48,352 nt of DNA from Meiothermus luteus (GCF_003574085.1 NZ_QWKZ01000005.1:1-48352); one strand, 5' to 3'; shown: positions 27,280 to 35,498, counted from the stretch's first letter. The notes: a model not told the origin generated them from the sequence alone. Numbers and translations: made by a program.

Positions 27280-27286
27280 TCGAGCT

Positions 27287-28648
27287 ATGACTGGTCGCGT
27301 TTTTTTGCATCAATGGTGGTGGCCGATTTATGCCGCTATCTATGTATTGTTGTTTTATCCGACCTTTCTGGTAAACCCAGGCGCCAGTCTGGGCAATGTG
27401 CTCTCCGATGGTTATTTGGTAAGGGCATATGTCACAGTCTTTTTTTTGGGAGTCGGTTTTCTTCTCGAGTGGTCGGTACATTCTGATTTGCGGCTTCGCG
27501 ATGCTCGCCGTTTGCCGCAAGCGCTACGTCAACACCCGGCCGTTGCGCTGGCTTTGCTATACGGGTTCTGGTCTTTGATAGCAGCCTTTTTCACACTGGA
27601 GCCAATAGCAGCGCTTACAGGTTCGTTTTTTGGTAGTGGCGATGGCGCATTCTTTGGACTAGCTCTGGTTGGGGTTTTCGTGCTGGTCTATTTGCAAACT
27701 TTGCGCGATCCGGGGCTTCCACAGCGCTTGGCCTGGTCTGTTGTGCTCTCGGGTGTCTTGATGGCGTCACTTGCTATAATCGAAATAGCTACCCGCCAGG
27801 GGGTTTTCTATCCGATCCATCCCGCAAGCTTACCAATGGTAACCTTCCCACAAAAAGGGCACCTGGCAGGATTTTTTGTTTTGGTTGTTGGAATTTTGCT
27901 CGGTTTTTTACGACAATCAAGTGGAGTTGTGATACCTGCTCTTTTCGTCTTAAGCATCGCATTGGGCGCGACCTATAATCGGGCAGCTTTGCTAGCAGTG
28001 AGTATCGGTGGACTGTGGTTGGCGGGGAAATGGCGGCAGATGCTTGTGGCTGCCCTGATAGTTTGCTTGGGACTCTCAATAGGCTGGCTAATGGTTCGTA
28101 CACTCAATTCCGAAGGTGAGCGCCAACTTACAAACAATACGACTGCGCAAACCCGCTATTACATCTGGAAAGCCGCCATAGGGGGTATTTTGGAACGACC
28201 CCTGACGGGGTGGGGAGCAGGCCAGTTTGATACGATTTGGCCAAGGTTTTTGTCTAAAGAGGAACTTGACAAATATGCTCAGATGGAGTGGGGCGTCAAA
28301 CGCGTTAAGGATGTTTTTCTAACCCCCAAAGCCTCGCCGGTACTCCTTGTGGAGCAAACCGATGGCACAGTGGCAATCAAAGGAATTTCTGTTTGGAAAG
28401 CCCACAATCAGTTTTTGGATATCGCTTTGTTGCGTGGTCTAGTGGGTTTGTTATGTTATCTAGCATTGTTTTGGTATGTGTTTCGTTCCGTGCATATATT
28501 CCCTCCGCTGGCAATGGGGCTAATTGCCTATCACGCATTTTTGTTCCTTTGGTTCGCCCCTTTTCACATCGAGGGAACTTTGTGGGCTGTTCTTGGAGGC
28601 GCCTGCGCTACAGGAAGCCTACTTGGACGAAAAACGGATAACATTTGA
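27287..28648 (+). CDS. O-antigen ligase/Wzy-like membrane protein
   Basis: A 453-residue polytopic membrane protein with about ten hydrophobic segments. It has the family block LSIALGATYNRAALLAV, a periplasmic loop with GWGAGQFDTIWPRFL and the conserved KAHNQFLD. No TPR tail is present. It resembles the third Wzy-like protein (28619-30043), and the two are probably old paralogues. GC content is about 40-50%, far below the flanking core genes, consistent with transfer. Likely role: polymerising or transferring glycan to lipid or to pilin; the acceptor is unknown. ATG 27287 lies 7 bp after TAGAGT; upstream codons in the frame overlap the divergent gene and are rejected. It overlaps the convergent gene by 30 bp. 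Confidence 0.83.
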   Translation: MTGRVFLHQWWWPIYAAIYVLLFYPTFLVNPGASLGNVLSDGYLVRAYVTVFFLGVGFLLEWSVHSDLRLRDARRLPQALRQHPAVALALLYGFWSLIAAFFTLEPIAALTGSFFGSGDGAFFGLALVGVFVLVYLQTLRDPGLPQRLAWSVVLSGVLMASLAIIEIATRQGVFYPIHPASLPMVTFPQKGHLAGFFVLVVGILLGFLRQSSGVVIPALFVLSIALGATYNRAALLAVSIGGLWLAGKWRQMLVAALIVCLGLSIGWLMVRTLNSEGERQLTNNTTAQTRYYIWKAAIGGILERPLTGWGAGQFDTIWPRFLSKEELDKYAQMEWGVKRVKDVFLTPKASPVLLVEQTDGTVAIKGISVWKAHNQFLDIALLRGLVGLLCYLALFWYVFRSVHIFPPLAMGLIAYHAFLFLWFAPFHIEGTLWAVLGGACATGSLLGRKTDNI

Positions 28649-30043
28649 AGCTTCAGAATGAATCGAGGCCCAGGCAATAGCTGCAATTAACAGATGCAAG
28701 GGCTCGGTTCCGATGACCGGAAACCAGGCAAGGTAGTAGATCGTCAAAGCTGTCAATACCCAAATCCAGGCGAGACTTCGGTTTCTCCAGCTTCTCCATA
28801 TTGGATACAAATACAATAACAACCACAACATCATGCTCAAACCACCAAAAGCCACCAGGCGATCTAGCCAGAGGTTGTGGGCCTTGTCGAGGATGATAGG
28901 GTAGCTTTGTTTGATGTTGGTTTGACCTCCAAATTGCTCAAACTCCACCTGAAGATATTTGCTACGAATCTGCTCTTTTGGGGGCAGCACAACCGTAACC
29001 TTGCTCACACGTGCGTCCTGTGGCCAGGCAAGCTCCAGTTTGATCAAGTCTAGTAAATCGGTTACAGGTGGGTCTCGCAACAGGGCTAGCCTGAAGGCAT
29101 CCGGCCCACCACCAATCCAGGGTGCACCTGGAATTTTGCCCAAGCTTTGATAGGCTAGTGCCCAGATTTGGAAACGAATTTCTAGGGTATTGGTCGCAGT
29201 ATACTCCCGCGTAAAACCTAGGCGGTTTGGCACAATGAACTGGACGCAAAGTACACAGACGATAGCAAACCCAGAAAGAAAGAACACACTCCAGGTACGA
29301 TAAGCTAGAATCAGGCCCACCAAGCCAACAATCAGGGCGATCAAGGCCGCACGATTGGTAGTTGCGCCAAGGGCCAACGCGGATAAAAAAACCCCAAGTA
29401 TCAGCAAGTAGCGGTAGTTTCTATTGGCTTGCTGAGTGAATAGCCATATCCCCAGCATTATGGTGGGCAAGAGGAGGCCAGCCAACATGCCCGGGTGGCT
29501 GAGGCTGCCAACTGGGGTGGCATACATGCTCCACTTCACCAATGGCCCAATGGGGTCAAGCTGCAGGCGTTGTAGAAGGGCCAGGACTGCTTGAAGGGTG
29601 CCACCAGCGAACAGTGCCAGCAGGAGCTTGTTGCCTAGTCCTGGCAACGTCAAGACTAACTGATAGGCCACAATGACGTATAGAACTAAACCCACATGGT
29701 ACAGCAAGCCATCAAGCCGTCGCTGCGGCCCAAGTAGAACATAGCTCCAATCGTCGCGTGCATTGAAGCTGCTTACCAATACAAGTAGTAAGTGAGTCAA
29801 TAGCAGAAAAACAAAGGGTTCGCGCCACCGTATTTCCCTGAGACTAAGCATTCCCAATAGGCCAATCAACAACAAAACAAGCACCTTTGGAAAAAGCTGA
29901 AACATTTCCAGCGCCTGGGCGAGTTCCGTATCAAAGATGAGACCGGGTTTCCAAAACAGAGCCCCAGGAGCTAAGACCACTGGAAACAAGATGGCAAATG
30001 CGATTAGAGCAATCGCAGCACGATGCTGTTTCGATGTTTTCAT
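28619..30043 (-). CDS. O-antigen ligase/Wzy-like membrane protein
   Basis: A 474-residue polytopic membrane protein with LSALALGATTNRAALIALI, GGGPDAFRLALLRD and KAHNLWLDRL, the Wzy_C-type signatures shared with the neighbouring paralogue. The N-terminus has a short basic tail (MKTSKQHRA) before the first membrane segment. GC content is low (about 48%). It lies directly downstream of the two pilin genes on the same strand but behind their terminator, with its own TATAGT box 7 bp before the ATG. A pilin glycan transferase or polymerase is plausible; this is inference from context. Confidence 0.83.
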   Translation of the reverse strand: MKTSKQHRAAIALIAFAILFPVVLAPGALFWKPGLIFDTELAQALEMFQLFPKVLVLLLIGLLGMLSLREIRWREPFVFLLLTHLLLVLVSSFNARDDWSYVLLGPQRRLDGLLYHVGLVLYVIVAYQLVLTLPGLGNKLLLALFAGGTLQAVLALLQRLQLDPIGPLVKWSMYATPVGSLSHPGMLAGLLLPTIMLGIWLFTQQANRNYRYLLILGVFLSALALGATTNRAALIALIVGLVGLILAYRTWSVFFLSGFAIVCVLCVQFIVPNRLGFTREYTATNTLEIRFQIWALAYQSLGKIPGAPWIGGGPDAFRLALLRDPPVTDLLDLIKLELAWPQDARVSKVTVVLPPKEQIRSKYLQVEFEQFGGQTNIKQSYPIILDKAHNLWLDRLVAFGGLSMMLWLLLYLYPIWRSWRNRSLAWIWVLTALTIYYLAWFPVIGTEPLHLLIAAIAWASIHSEASNVIRFSSK

Positions 30044-30050
30044 TAGATTT

Positions 30051-30056
30051 ACTATA
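30051..30056 (-). promoter_or_regulatory. Leaderless -10 box of the third Wzy-like gene
   Basis: TATAGT on the minus strand ends 7 bp before ATG 30043; no Shine-Dalgarno site. Confidence 0.6.
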
Positions 30057-30074
30057 GCCCTCCTGACATCAACC

Positions 30075-30105
30075 TAAAAACAAAAATGCCCCTCGCGAGA
30101 GGGGC
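30075..30105 (-). terminator. Terminator of the pilin operon
   Basis: On the minus strand GCCCCTC, a 4-nt loop and GAGGGGC (30088-30105) are followed by ATTTTTGTTTTT, 22 bp after the second pilin stop. Confidence 0.88.
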
Positions 30106-30127
30106 TTCCCTAATCAGAACATTGCTC

Positions 30128-30478
30128 TTATGGGAGGGTGAAGGTTCGGCCAGCAGCACTGGATACGACCACTTGGACAATATTGCCGCCCAGACTGCTA
30201 ACCGTGCAGGACTGCACCGTGCTTGCTCCAGGGCTTGTGATTACATAACTGCCAGCCGAGTAGCCGCTGGTGCAATCGCCAGTAACCAGGCTATTGTTTG
30301 GGTCTTCTGCAATGTATGCATTGGCGGCTTTGTATACGTTGTGGCCGTAGGCTTGTGCCGCCCGATCAATACTGAGCCGGCGTGCCTGTATCAGGTTGGG
30401 CAACAACACCGCAGCCAGAATGCCGATGATGGCAATTACAATCAAGAGCTCAACAAGCGTAAAACCCTTGTCACGCAT
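30128..30478 (-). CDS. Type IV pilin (second of tandem pair)
   Basis: A 116-residue prepilin: leader MRDKG, cleavage before [20 protein letters not shown] with the essential Glu5, then an amphipathic helix ([18 protein letters not shown]) and a short globular domain. It has two cysteines (TGDC and VQSC) that probably close the C-terminal disulfide loop. AAGGAGG precedes ATG 30478; the upstream codons of the longer frame are rejected. It is very similar to the first pilin in residues 1-70 and diverges after that, indicating tandem duplication. The product would be assembled into type IV pili, which in Thermus serve DNA uptake and twitching. Confidence 0.93.
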   Translation of the reverse strand: MRDKGFTLVELLIVIAIIGILAAVLLPNLIQARRLSIDRAAQAYGHNVYKAANAYIAEDPNNSLVTGDCTSGYSAGSYVITSPGASTVQSCTVSSLGGNIVQVVVSSAAGRTFTLP

Positions 30479-30497
30479 CGGCACCTCCTTACCGAAA

Positions 30498-30527
30498 CCA
30501 GGGGATTCGGCTTGGCCGATCCCCTGG
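30498..30527 (-). other. Hairpin between the two pilin genes
   Basis: CCAGGGGAT(T)CGGC at 30498-30511 pairs with GCCGATCCCCTGG at 30515-30527, leaving one bulged base. It lies between pilin genes and is followed on the minus strand by only three T residues, so it may be a partial terminator or an RNA-processing/stability element. Confidence 0.6.
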
Positions 30528-30551
30528 CACAAAGTGTGAGGCTATGTGGAT

Positions 30552-30899
30552 TTACTGGCCGATGGTGAAGACTGTATTATTGGCGCTGATGACGGTAACA
30601 ACAGGGGCGTTGGCGTTGCCAGTAACATTGCAGTCAGAAACCGTAGTCCCAGGGTTAGCGACGCTGTAGCTGCCAGCGCTATAACCGGTCTTACAGCTAC
30701 CCGTAATCAAACTTCTGTTGGGGTCTTCAGCCACATAGGCCAGGGCAGCCTTGTAGACGTTCTGGCCGTAGGCCTGGGCGGCGCGGTCGACGGCGGTGCG
30801 GCGGGCGTTGAGCAGGTTGGGGATGAGCACCGCAGCCAGGATGCCGATGATGGCAATGACGATGAGAAGCTCAATCAGGGTGAAACCAGACTTCTTCAT
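30552..30899 (-). CDS. Type IV pilin (first of tandem pair)
   Basis: A 115-residue prepilin: leader MKKSG, then [20 protein letters not shown] with Glu5, helix [18 protein letters not shown], and a small head with cysteines in TGSC and VSDC. TAGGAG lies 7 bp before ATG 30899. The region coding the conserved N-terminus has host-like GC, but the head-coding part drops to about 50% GC from about 30720 leftward. A long leader of about 100 nt separates it from its TATACT box. As the promoter-proximal gene of the pair it may be the major pilin. Confidence 0.93.
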   Translation of the reverse strand: MKKSGFTLIELLIVIAIIGILAAVLIPNLLNARRTAVDRAAQAYGQNVYKAALAYVAEDPNRSLITGSCKTGYSAGSYSVANPGTTVSDCNVTGNANAPVVTVISANNTVFTIGQ

Positions 30900-31007
30900 G
30901 GTGTTCTCCTAGGGTTCCGCGCCGGGATATGGGTATTGGCGCGGTATGGGGTAGTGCAGAGGGCTTAGGGCCTCATGGGAGCGGGCCGATTCCCGACTCC
31001 AGGGGTT

Positions 31008-31013
31008 AGTATA
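31008..31013 (-). promoter_or_regulatory. -10 box of the pilin operon
   Basis: TATACT on the minus strand, about 108 bp before the first pilin start. A matching -35 at 17 bp is not obvious. The long leader contrasts with the leaderless neighbours. Confidence 0.45.
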
Positions 31014-31128
31014 GCGCCGGGCCGGAGGAAGGATGTGAAATTTGACCCAGCCGGCCCCCCTTTGCGTTACGCCTCTATGTGGAAGTAGGAACCATTCGCA
31101 GATAACTCCTAAATTCCGACAAAAATAC

Positions 31129-31157
31129 TTGATTTACTCCCCGAGCCTTGCTAGCTT
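31129..31157 (+). promoter_or_regulatory. Promoter of the ferric-type ABC transporter operon
   Basis: TTGATT (31129-31134) and TAGCTT (31152-31157) are spaced by 17 bp. The short leader contains a small hairpin, GCGGGC-TGCG-GCCCGC (31166-31181), directly before ATG 31186. Confidence 0.5.
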
Positions 31158-31185
31158 GAGGCTCTGCGGGCTGCGGCCCGCCCCT

Positions 31186-32748
31186 ATGGCAGCCCAGACG
31201 CTCCGGCCCATTCCCCTACCCCTGCTGGCGGTGGCCCTGCTGGTGGGGCTGGGGGTCTTGCTCCCCTTGGCCTACCTCGGGCTGCGGGCGGCCCAGGCCG
31301 AGCCGGGCCAGCTTGTGGAGATTGTGCTGCGGCCCCGCAACCTGCAGCTTTTGCTCAACACCCTGGCCCTCTTGCTGGGGGTCATCGCCCTGACCACCCT
31401 CTTGGCCCTGCCCCTGGCCTGGCTCACCAGCCGCACCGACCTGCGGGGCAGGCGCCTTTGGACCCTGCTCCTCACCCTGCCCCTGGCGGTGCCGGGGTAT
31501 GTGGGGGTGTTCGGGTTTTTTGGGGCCACGGGGGGCAGCGGCTGGCTGAGCGGGCTGCTGGGGTTCACCTGGCCCAGGCCCACGGGCTACCTAGGGGCTT
31601 TGGGGGTGCTCACCCTCTTCACCTATCCCTACTTGTTCTTGAACCTGCGCGCGGCCTTGCTCGGGCTGGACAGCGCCCTCGAGGAGTCGGCGAGAAGCTT
31701 AGGCTACCGGGGTTACCAGGTCTTCTTCCGGGTGGTGCTCCCCCAGCTCCGGCCGGCCCTCTACGCAGGCTGGCTTTTGGTAGGCCTGCACGTGCTGGGC
31801 GACTTTGGCGTGGTGAGCCTGGTTCGCTTTGAGACCTTCAGCTACGCCATCTACCTACAGTATTCCTCGGCTTTTGACCGGGTGTACGCGGCCTGGCTCT
31901 CCTTAATGCTTCTGCTGCTCACCGGGAGCCTGCTTTGGCTCGAGGCCCGGCTGCTCAAAAACCTCTCCCTCAGCCGGGTGGGTCTGGGCAGCTCCAGGCT
32001 GCCCCAGCGCACCCCGCTGGGCTACGGGGCCCTGCCGGCCTACGCCTTTTTGCTGCTGCCGGTGGTGGGGGCCTTGGTAGTGCCGCTGGTCTCCATCGGC
32101 TACTGGGTGCTGCAGTACCCCAGCGGCTACCTGAGCTGGGAAGGGGTTGTTCAGGCTCTTGAGAACTCAGCGCGGGCCTCGGCCCCGGCGGCTTTGCTCT
32201 CGGCGCTTATGGCCCTGCCCCTGGCCTACCTGGGGGTGCGCTACCCCAGCCGGCTGGCCCGGGCGCTGGAGCGGGTGGCCTACCTGGGGTACGCCACGCC
32301 TCCCCTGGCCTTCGCCCTGGCCCTCATCTTCTTCAGCCTGCGGGGGGCCCCCTTCCTCTACCAGACCCTGGCCCTTTTGGTGCTGGCCTACGCCCTGCAC
32401 TTTTTGGCCGAGGCCATCGGGCCTGTGCGCAGCGCGCTCTACCAGGCCCCGCCCCGGCTCGAGGAGGCCGCCCGCAGCCTGGGCTTTGGCCCCTTTCAGG
32501 CCTTCTTTAGGGCCACCTTTCCCTTGCTGCGGCGGGGGATGCTGGCCAGCATGGCCTTGGTCTTCCTATCGGCCATGAAGGAGCTGCCCCTCACCTTCCT
32601 GCTGGCCCCGGTGGGCTACTCCACCCTGGCCACCCGCATCTGGGGTTACACCTCGGAGGCCCTGTTCGCGGAGGCTGCCCCCTACGCCCTGCTGGTCGTG
32701 CTGCTCTCGGCGGGTTTTGTGGGGCTTCTGTTGACCCAAGAACGATGA
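31186..32748 (+). CDS. ABC transporter permease, ferric iron/thiamine type (two-domain)
   Basis: A 520-residue inner-membrane protein with about 12 hydrophobic segments and two tandem permease halves. Each has an EAA loop: EESARSLGYRGYQVFFRVVL in the first and EEAARSLGFGPFQAFFRATF in the second. This double layout is typical of FbpB/AfuB/ThiP proteins moving ferric iron, sulfate-like ions or thiamine. I prefer ATG 31186 because the earlier in-frame codons overlap the promoter and are not hydrophobic. The TGA overlaps the ATG of the ATPase gene. No substrate-binding protein gene is adjacent, so the substrate is not fixed. Confidence 0.88.
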   Translation: MAAQTLRPIPLPLLAVALLVGLGVLLPLAYLGLRAAQAEPGQLVEIVLRPRNLQLLLNTLALLLGVIALTTLLALPLAWLTSRTDLRGRRLWTLLLTLPLAVPGYVGVFGFFGATGGSGWLSGLLGFTWPRPTGYLGALGVLTLFTYPYLFLNLRAALLGLDSALEESARSLGYRGYQVFFRVVLPQLRPALYAGWLLVGLHVLGDFGVVSLVRFETFSYAIYLQYSSAFDRVYAAWLSLMLLLLTGSLLWLEARLLKNLSLSRVGLGSSRLPQRTPLGYGALPAYAFLLLPVVGALVVPLVSIGYWVLQYPSGYLSWEGVVQALENSARASAPAALLSALMALPLAYLGVRYPSRLARALERVAYLGYATPPLAFALALIFFSLRGAPFLYQTLALLVLAYALHFLAEAIGPVRSALYQAPPRLEEAARSLGFGPFQAFFRATFPLLRRGMLASMALVFLSAMKELPLTFLLAPVGYSTLATRIWGYTSEALFAEAAPYALLVVLLSAGFVGLLLTQER

Positions 32749-33824
32749 TGGAGACGGCTTTTACAAAAGGGGAAATCCCCCTCCTTCGGGTGGAGGGGCT
32801 GACCAAGCGCTACCTCAAAGGAGGCCCCCCGGTGGTGGACGGGGTGAGCTTTGAGGTCGCTCCGGCGGAGATCTTCGCCCTGCTGGGCCCCTCGGGCTGT
32901 GGGAAGACCACCACCCTGCGCCTTATCGCCGGGTTTGAGCGGGCCGATGAGGGGAGGGTTTGGCTGATGGGCCAGGAGGTGACCCGCTGGCCCCCGGAGC
33001 GGCGGGGGATAGGCTTTGTCTTTCAGGACTACGCGCTTTTCCCCCATCTGAGCGTGTGGGAAAACGTGGCCTTTGGGCTGCGCCACCTGAAGGGGAGGGA
33101 GCGGTGGGCCCGGGTGGAGGAGGTGTTGGGCTTGGTGGGGCTCACCGTCTTCAAGGACCGCAAGCCCGGTGAGCTCTCGGGGGGGCAGCAGCAGCGGGTG
33201 GCCCTGGCCCGGGCCATCGCCCCAGGTCCTCGGCTGGTCCTGTTGGATGAGCCCTTCAGCAGCCTGGACGCGGCCTTGCGCCAGACCACCCGCGACGAGG
33301 TGCGGGCCATGCTGAAGCAGGCCGGAATCGGGGCGGTGCTGGTCACCCACGACCAAGAGGAGGCCCTTTCTTTTGCCGACCGCCTGGCGGTGATGCGGGG
33401 GGGGCGGCTCGAGCAGACCGGAACCCCCGAGGAGGTCTACCTTCGCCCCAGAACCCCCTTTGTGGCCCAGTTCCTGGGCCGCACCAACCTGATCCCGGGA
33501 GAGGGCCGGGGCGGCTGGGCTGAAACCCCACTGGGCCGCCTTTCCCTGGTGGAGGAGGCCCACGGCCCGGTGCTGCTCTCGCTGCGGCCTGAGGGGCTGG
33601 GGCTGGCGGCGCCGCTGGGCCACCTGGGCGAGCGGCAGCTCGAGGGGGTGGTGGTTGCGCGGGAATTCAAGGGCCACGACCTGACCTACCGGGTGCGGCT
33701 GGGCAGCCGCGAGCTCACCGTGCAGGAGGGGCCCGAAAGCCCCTTTCGGGCTGGGGATAGGGTGCGGGTGCTGGTGCGGGCCAAGGCGGTGGTGGTGGGC
33801 CAAGGGCGCCAGGAGGGCACCTGA
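32745..33824 (+). CDS. ABC transporter ATPase, ferric iron type
   Basis: A 359-residue ATPase of the polyamine/iron/molybdate class. Walker A GPSGCGKTTT (48-57), Q-loop VFQDYALFPHL, signature LSGGQQQRVALARA, Walker B LVLLDEPFSSLD and the H-loop VTHDQEEAL are all intact. The C-terminal ~120 residues form a TOBE-like domain (LIPGEGRGGWAET, LSLRPEGLGL). It overlaps the permease gene by ATGA and surely forms a complex with it. An ATG three bases later is an equally possible start. Confidence 0.92.
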   Translation: MMETAFTKGEIPLLRVEGLTKRYLKGGPPVVDGVSFEVAPAEIFALLGPSGCGKTTTLRLIAGFERADEGRVWLMGQEVTRWPPERRGIGFVFQDYALFPHLSVWENVAFGLRHLKGRERWARVEEVLGLVGLTVFKDRKPGELSGGQQQRVALARAIAPGPRLVLLDEPFSSLDAALRQTTRDEVRAMLKQAGIGAVLVTHDQEEALSFADRLAVMRGGRLEQTGTPEEVYLRPRTPFVAQFLGRTNLIPGEGRGGWAETPLGRLSLVEEAHGPVLLSLRPEGLGLAAPLGHLGERQLEGVVVAREFKGHDLTYRVRLGSRELTVQEGPESPFRAGDRVRVLVRAKAVVVGQGRQEGT

Positions 33825-33861
33825 GCGGGAAATTTGGAAAACCCGCCGAGGGCTCCTTAGA

Positions 33862-34659
33862 ATGGCAGCCGAATTGGGGGCGCTGGAGGAAAATCTGGGT
33901 TTACGGCGTATTCTGCTCTTCGTTGAGTACGACGGCACCCACTTTGCGGGCCTTCAGACCCAGGCCCAGGGGGAGCGCACCGTGCAGCAGGAGCTCGAGG
34001 CGGCCCTAGCCCGGATTCCCGGAGCCCGGCCCAAGGTCTGGCCTTGCGGCCGCACCGACGCCGGGGTGCACGCCTTAGAGATGCCGGTGCACTACGATAC
34101 CCAAGACCGCATTCCAGTGGAGAGGATTCCCCACGCCCTAAACAGCCTGCTGCCCTCCGATATTCGGGCCTTGCGGGCTCGGGAGGTGCCCCTTTCCTTT
34201 CACGCCCGAAAGAGCTGCCTTTGGCGGGAGTACCGCTACCGGATTCTGCTGCGGCGGATGCCGCCCGCCCTGGAGCGGCACCGGGTCTGGTGGATGCCCC
34301 ATTCCCTCAACCTAATCCCCATCCGGCACGCCTTGGAGCACCTGGTGGGCCTTCACGACTTCAGGGCCTTTGCGGTAAAGGAGGAACGGAACACCGTGCG
34401 GGAGATATACCGAGCGCACCTGGAAGTCTGGCCGGTGGAGGGGGGGCAGGAGGTGTGGCTGGAGTTCGTCGGCTCCGGCTTCCTGCGGGGCCAGGTGCGC
34501 AGCATGGTGGGCACCTTGGTTGAGGTGGGGCTGGGGAAGCGGGACTCCGACTCCGTTCGGGCCCTGCTCCGGGGGGGCAGCCGCAAGGAGGCGGGCCCCA
34601 CCGCTCCTCCCCAGGGCCTCTACTTTGTACGGGCGGGCTACGAGCCTTACCGCAGGTGA
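33862..34659 (+). CDS. truA: tRNA pseudouridine38-40 synthase
   Basis: Modifies uridines 38-40 of the tRNA anticodon stem. The 265-residue protein shows the TruA pattern: LFVEYDGTHFAGLQTQ, catalytic Asp66 in CGRTDAGVHA, FHARKSCLWREYRYRI and GSGFLRGQVRSMVG. The start is uncertain: ATG 33862 is used, but a TAGAAT box (33858-33863) overlaps it, and TTG 33874 in the same frame could be the real leaderless start. It follows the ABC ATPase by 37 bp and overlaps the convergent hypothetical gene by 13 bp. Confidence 0.92.
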   Translation: MAAELGALEENLGLRRILLFVEYDGTHFAGLQTQAQGERTVQQELEAALARIPGARPKVWPCGRTDAGVHALEMPVHYDTQDRIPVERIPHALNSLLPSDIRALRAREVPLSFHARKSCLWREYRYRILLRRMPPALERHRVWWMPHSLNLIPIRHALEHLVGLHDFRAFAVKEERNTVREIYRAHLEVWPVEGGQEVWLEFVGSGFLRGQVRSMVGTLVEVGLGKRDSDSVRALLRGGSRKEAGPTAPPQGLYFVRAGYEPYRR

Positions 34660-35474
34660 AGCCGCATGTAGACCCGCGCGGCCTCTACCGGAGCCCGTGA
34701 AACCTCTGCGCCGAGCTGCCACCCCTCCTGGGCGTAGGCGATGCCGAGGATGAGCTTCTTAGGCCTGAGCAGCCAGGCCTGCAGGCCCTCCTGGGGGGAA
34801 AGAGGGCTGCTTGGCCCTAAGTAGGCCCACTCCGGGTTCCACCAAGCCCAACCCTCCAGGTGGCCGTTTGGGGCCGGCAGCGGGAGGCGCACTCGGCCCC
34901 AAAGGCCTTGGTCGGGCTGCCAGAAGGCCTCGCCCAGGGTTCCCCGCCAGCCCAGCCGGGGAGTTAGCTCGAGGGTTCCCCGCGCGGCCTCTACGAAGGC
35001 GCCCGCCCGAAGGCCACCGCTGCTGGCCCCCACGTAGAGCTGCCCCCCGGCCAGGGCCGGGTGGGGCAGGTAGGCGGCCTCCAGGTCCTGGTAGCGGGCC
35101 CACACCCCCCAGCGCCCGTCCTGCCCCATGAAGGTTTCGCTCCAAGGGCCGGCAAGCTCGGTGCGCTTGCCGTAGGCGAGCTCGAGGACGCCCAGCCGGG
35201 TTGCCCCGTAGGCCTCCAGCAGGCCCCACTGCAACCCCCCCTCGTACCATAGGCCGAGCCCTAGCTGGTAGTGGACGCCACCCTCCAGGGCCCGCAGGGT
35301 GAGGAGGGCCCCCGCCGCCCAGGGTGGGGCAAAGGCCTGGGCCAGGCCGAGCTGGAGGCGAAAGGAGGGCTCGAGGCAGATTTCTGGGGTCGGGCAGGCC
35401 GGCTCGAGCCGCGGGGCTTCCTGGGCCGGCGAGGGGGCGAGCAAAAGGGCTGCGGCGATGAGCAACAACCGCAT
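34647..35474 (-). CDS. Exported hypothetical protein, possible outer-membrane beta barrel
   Basis: I do not recognise the family. The 275-residue product starts with a signal peptide (MRLLLIAAALLLAPSPAQEA). The mature part alternates glycines, aromatics and short strands (LGLWYEGGLQWGLLEAYG, GQLYVGASSGGLRAGAFVE), with a last strand RVYMRLHLR. That pattern suggests a small outer-membrane barrel or periplasmic beta protein. One cysteine pair (CPTPEIC) follows the signal. It overlaps truA convergently by 13 bp and starts 24 bp after the stop of the upstream dipeptide permease gene, so it may belong to that operon. Confidence 0.7.
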   Translation of the reverse strand: MRLLLIAAALLLAPSPAQEAPRLEPACPTPEICLEPSFRLQLGLAQAFAPPWAAGALLTLRALEGGVHYQLGLGLWYEGGLQWGLLEAYGATRLGVLELAYGKRTELAGPWSETFMGQDGRWGVWARYQDLEAAYLPHPALAGGQLYVGASSGGLRAGAFVEAARGTLELTPRLGWRGTLGEAFWQPDQGLWGRVRLPLPAPNGHLEGWAWWNPEWAYLGPSSPLSPQEGLQAWLLRPKKLILGIAYAQEGWQLGAEVSRAPVEAARVYMRLHLR

Positions 35475-35498
35475 GGCTTCATGCCACCGCTAAAAGCC

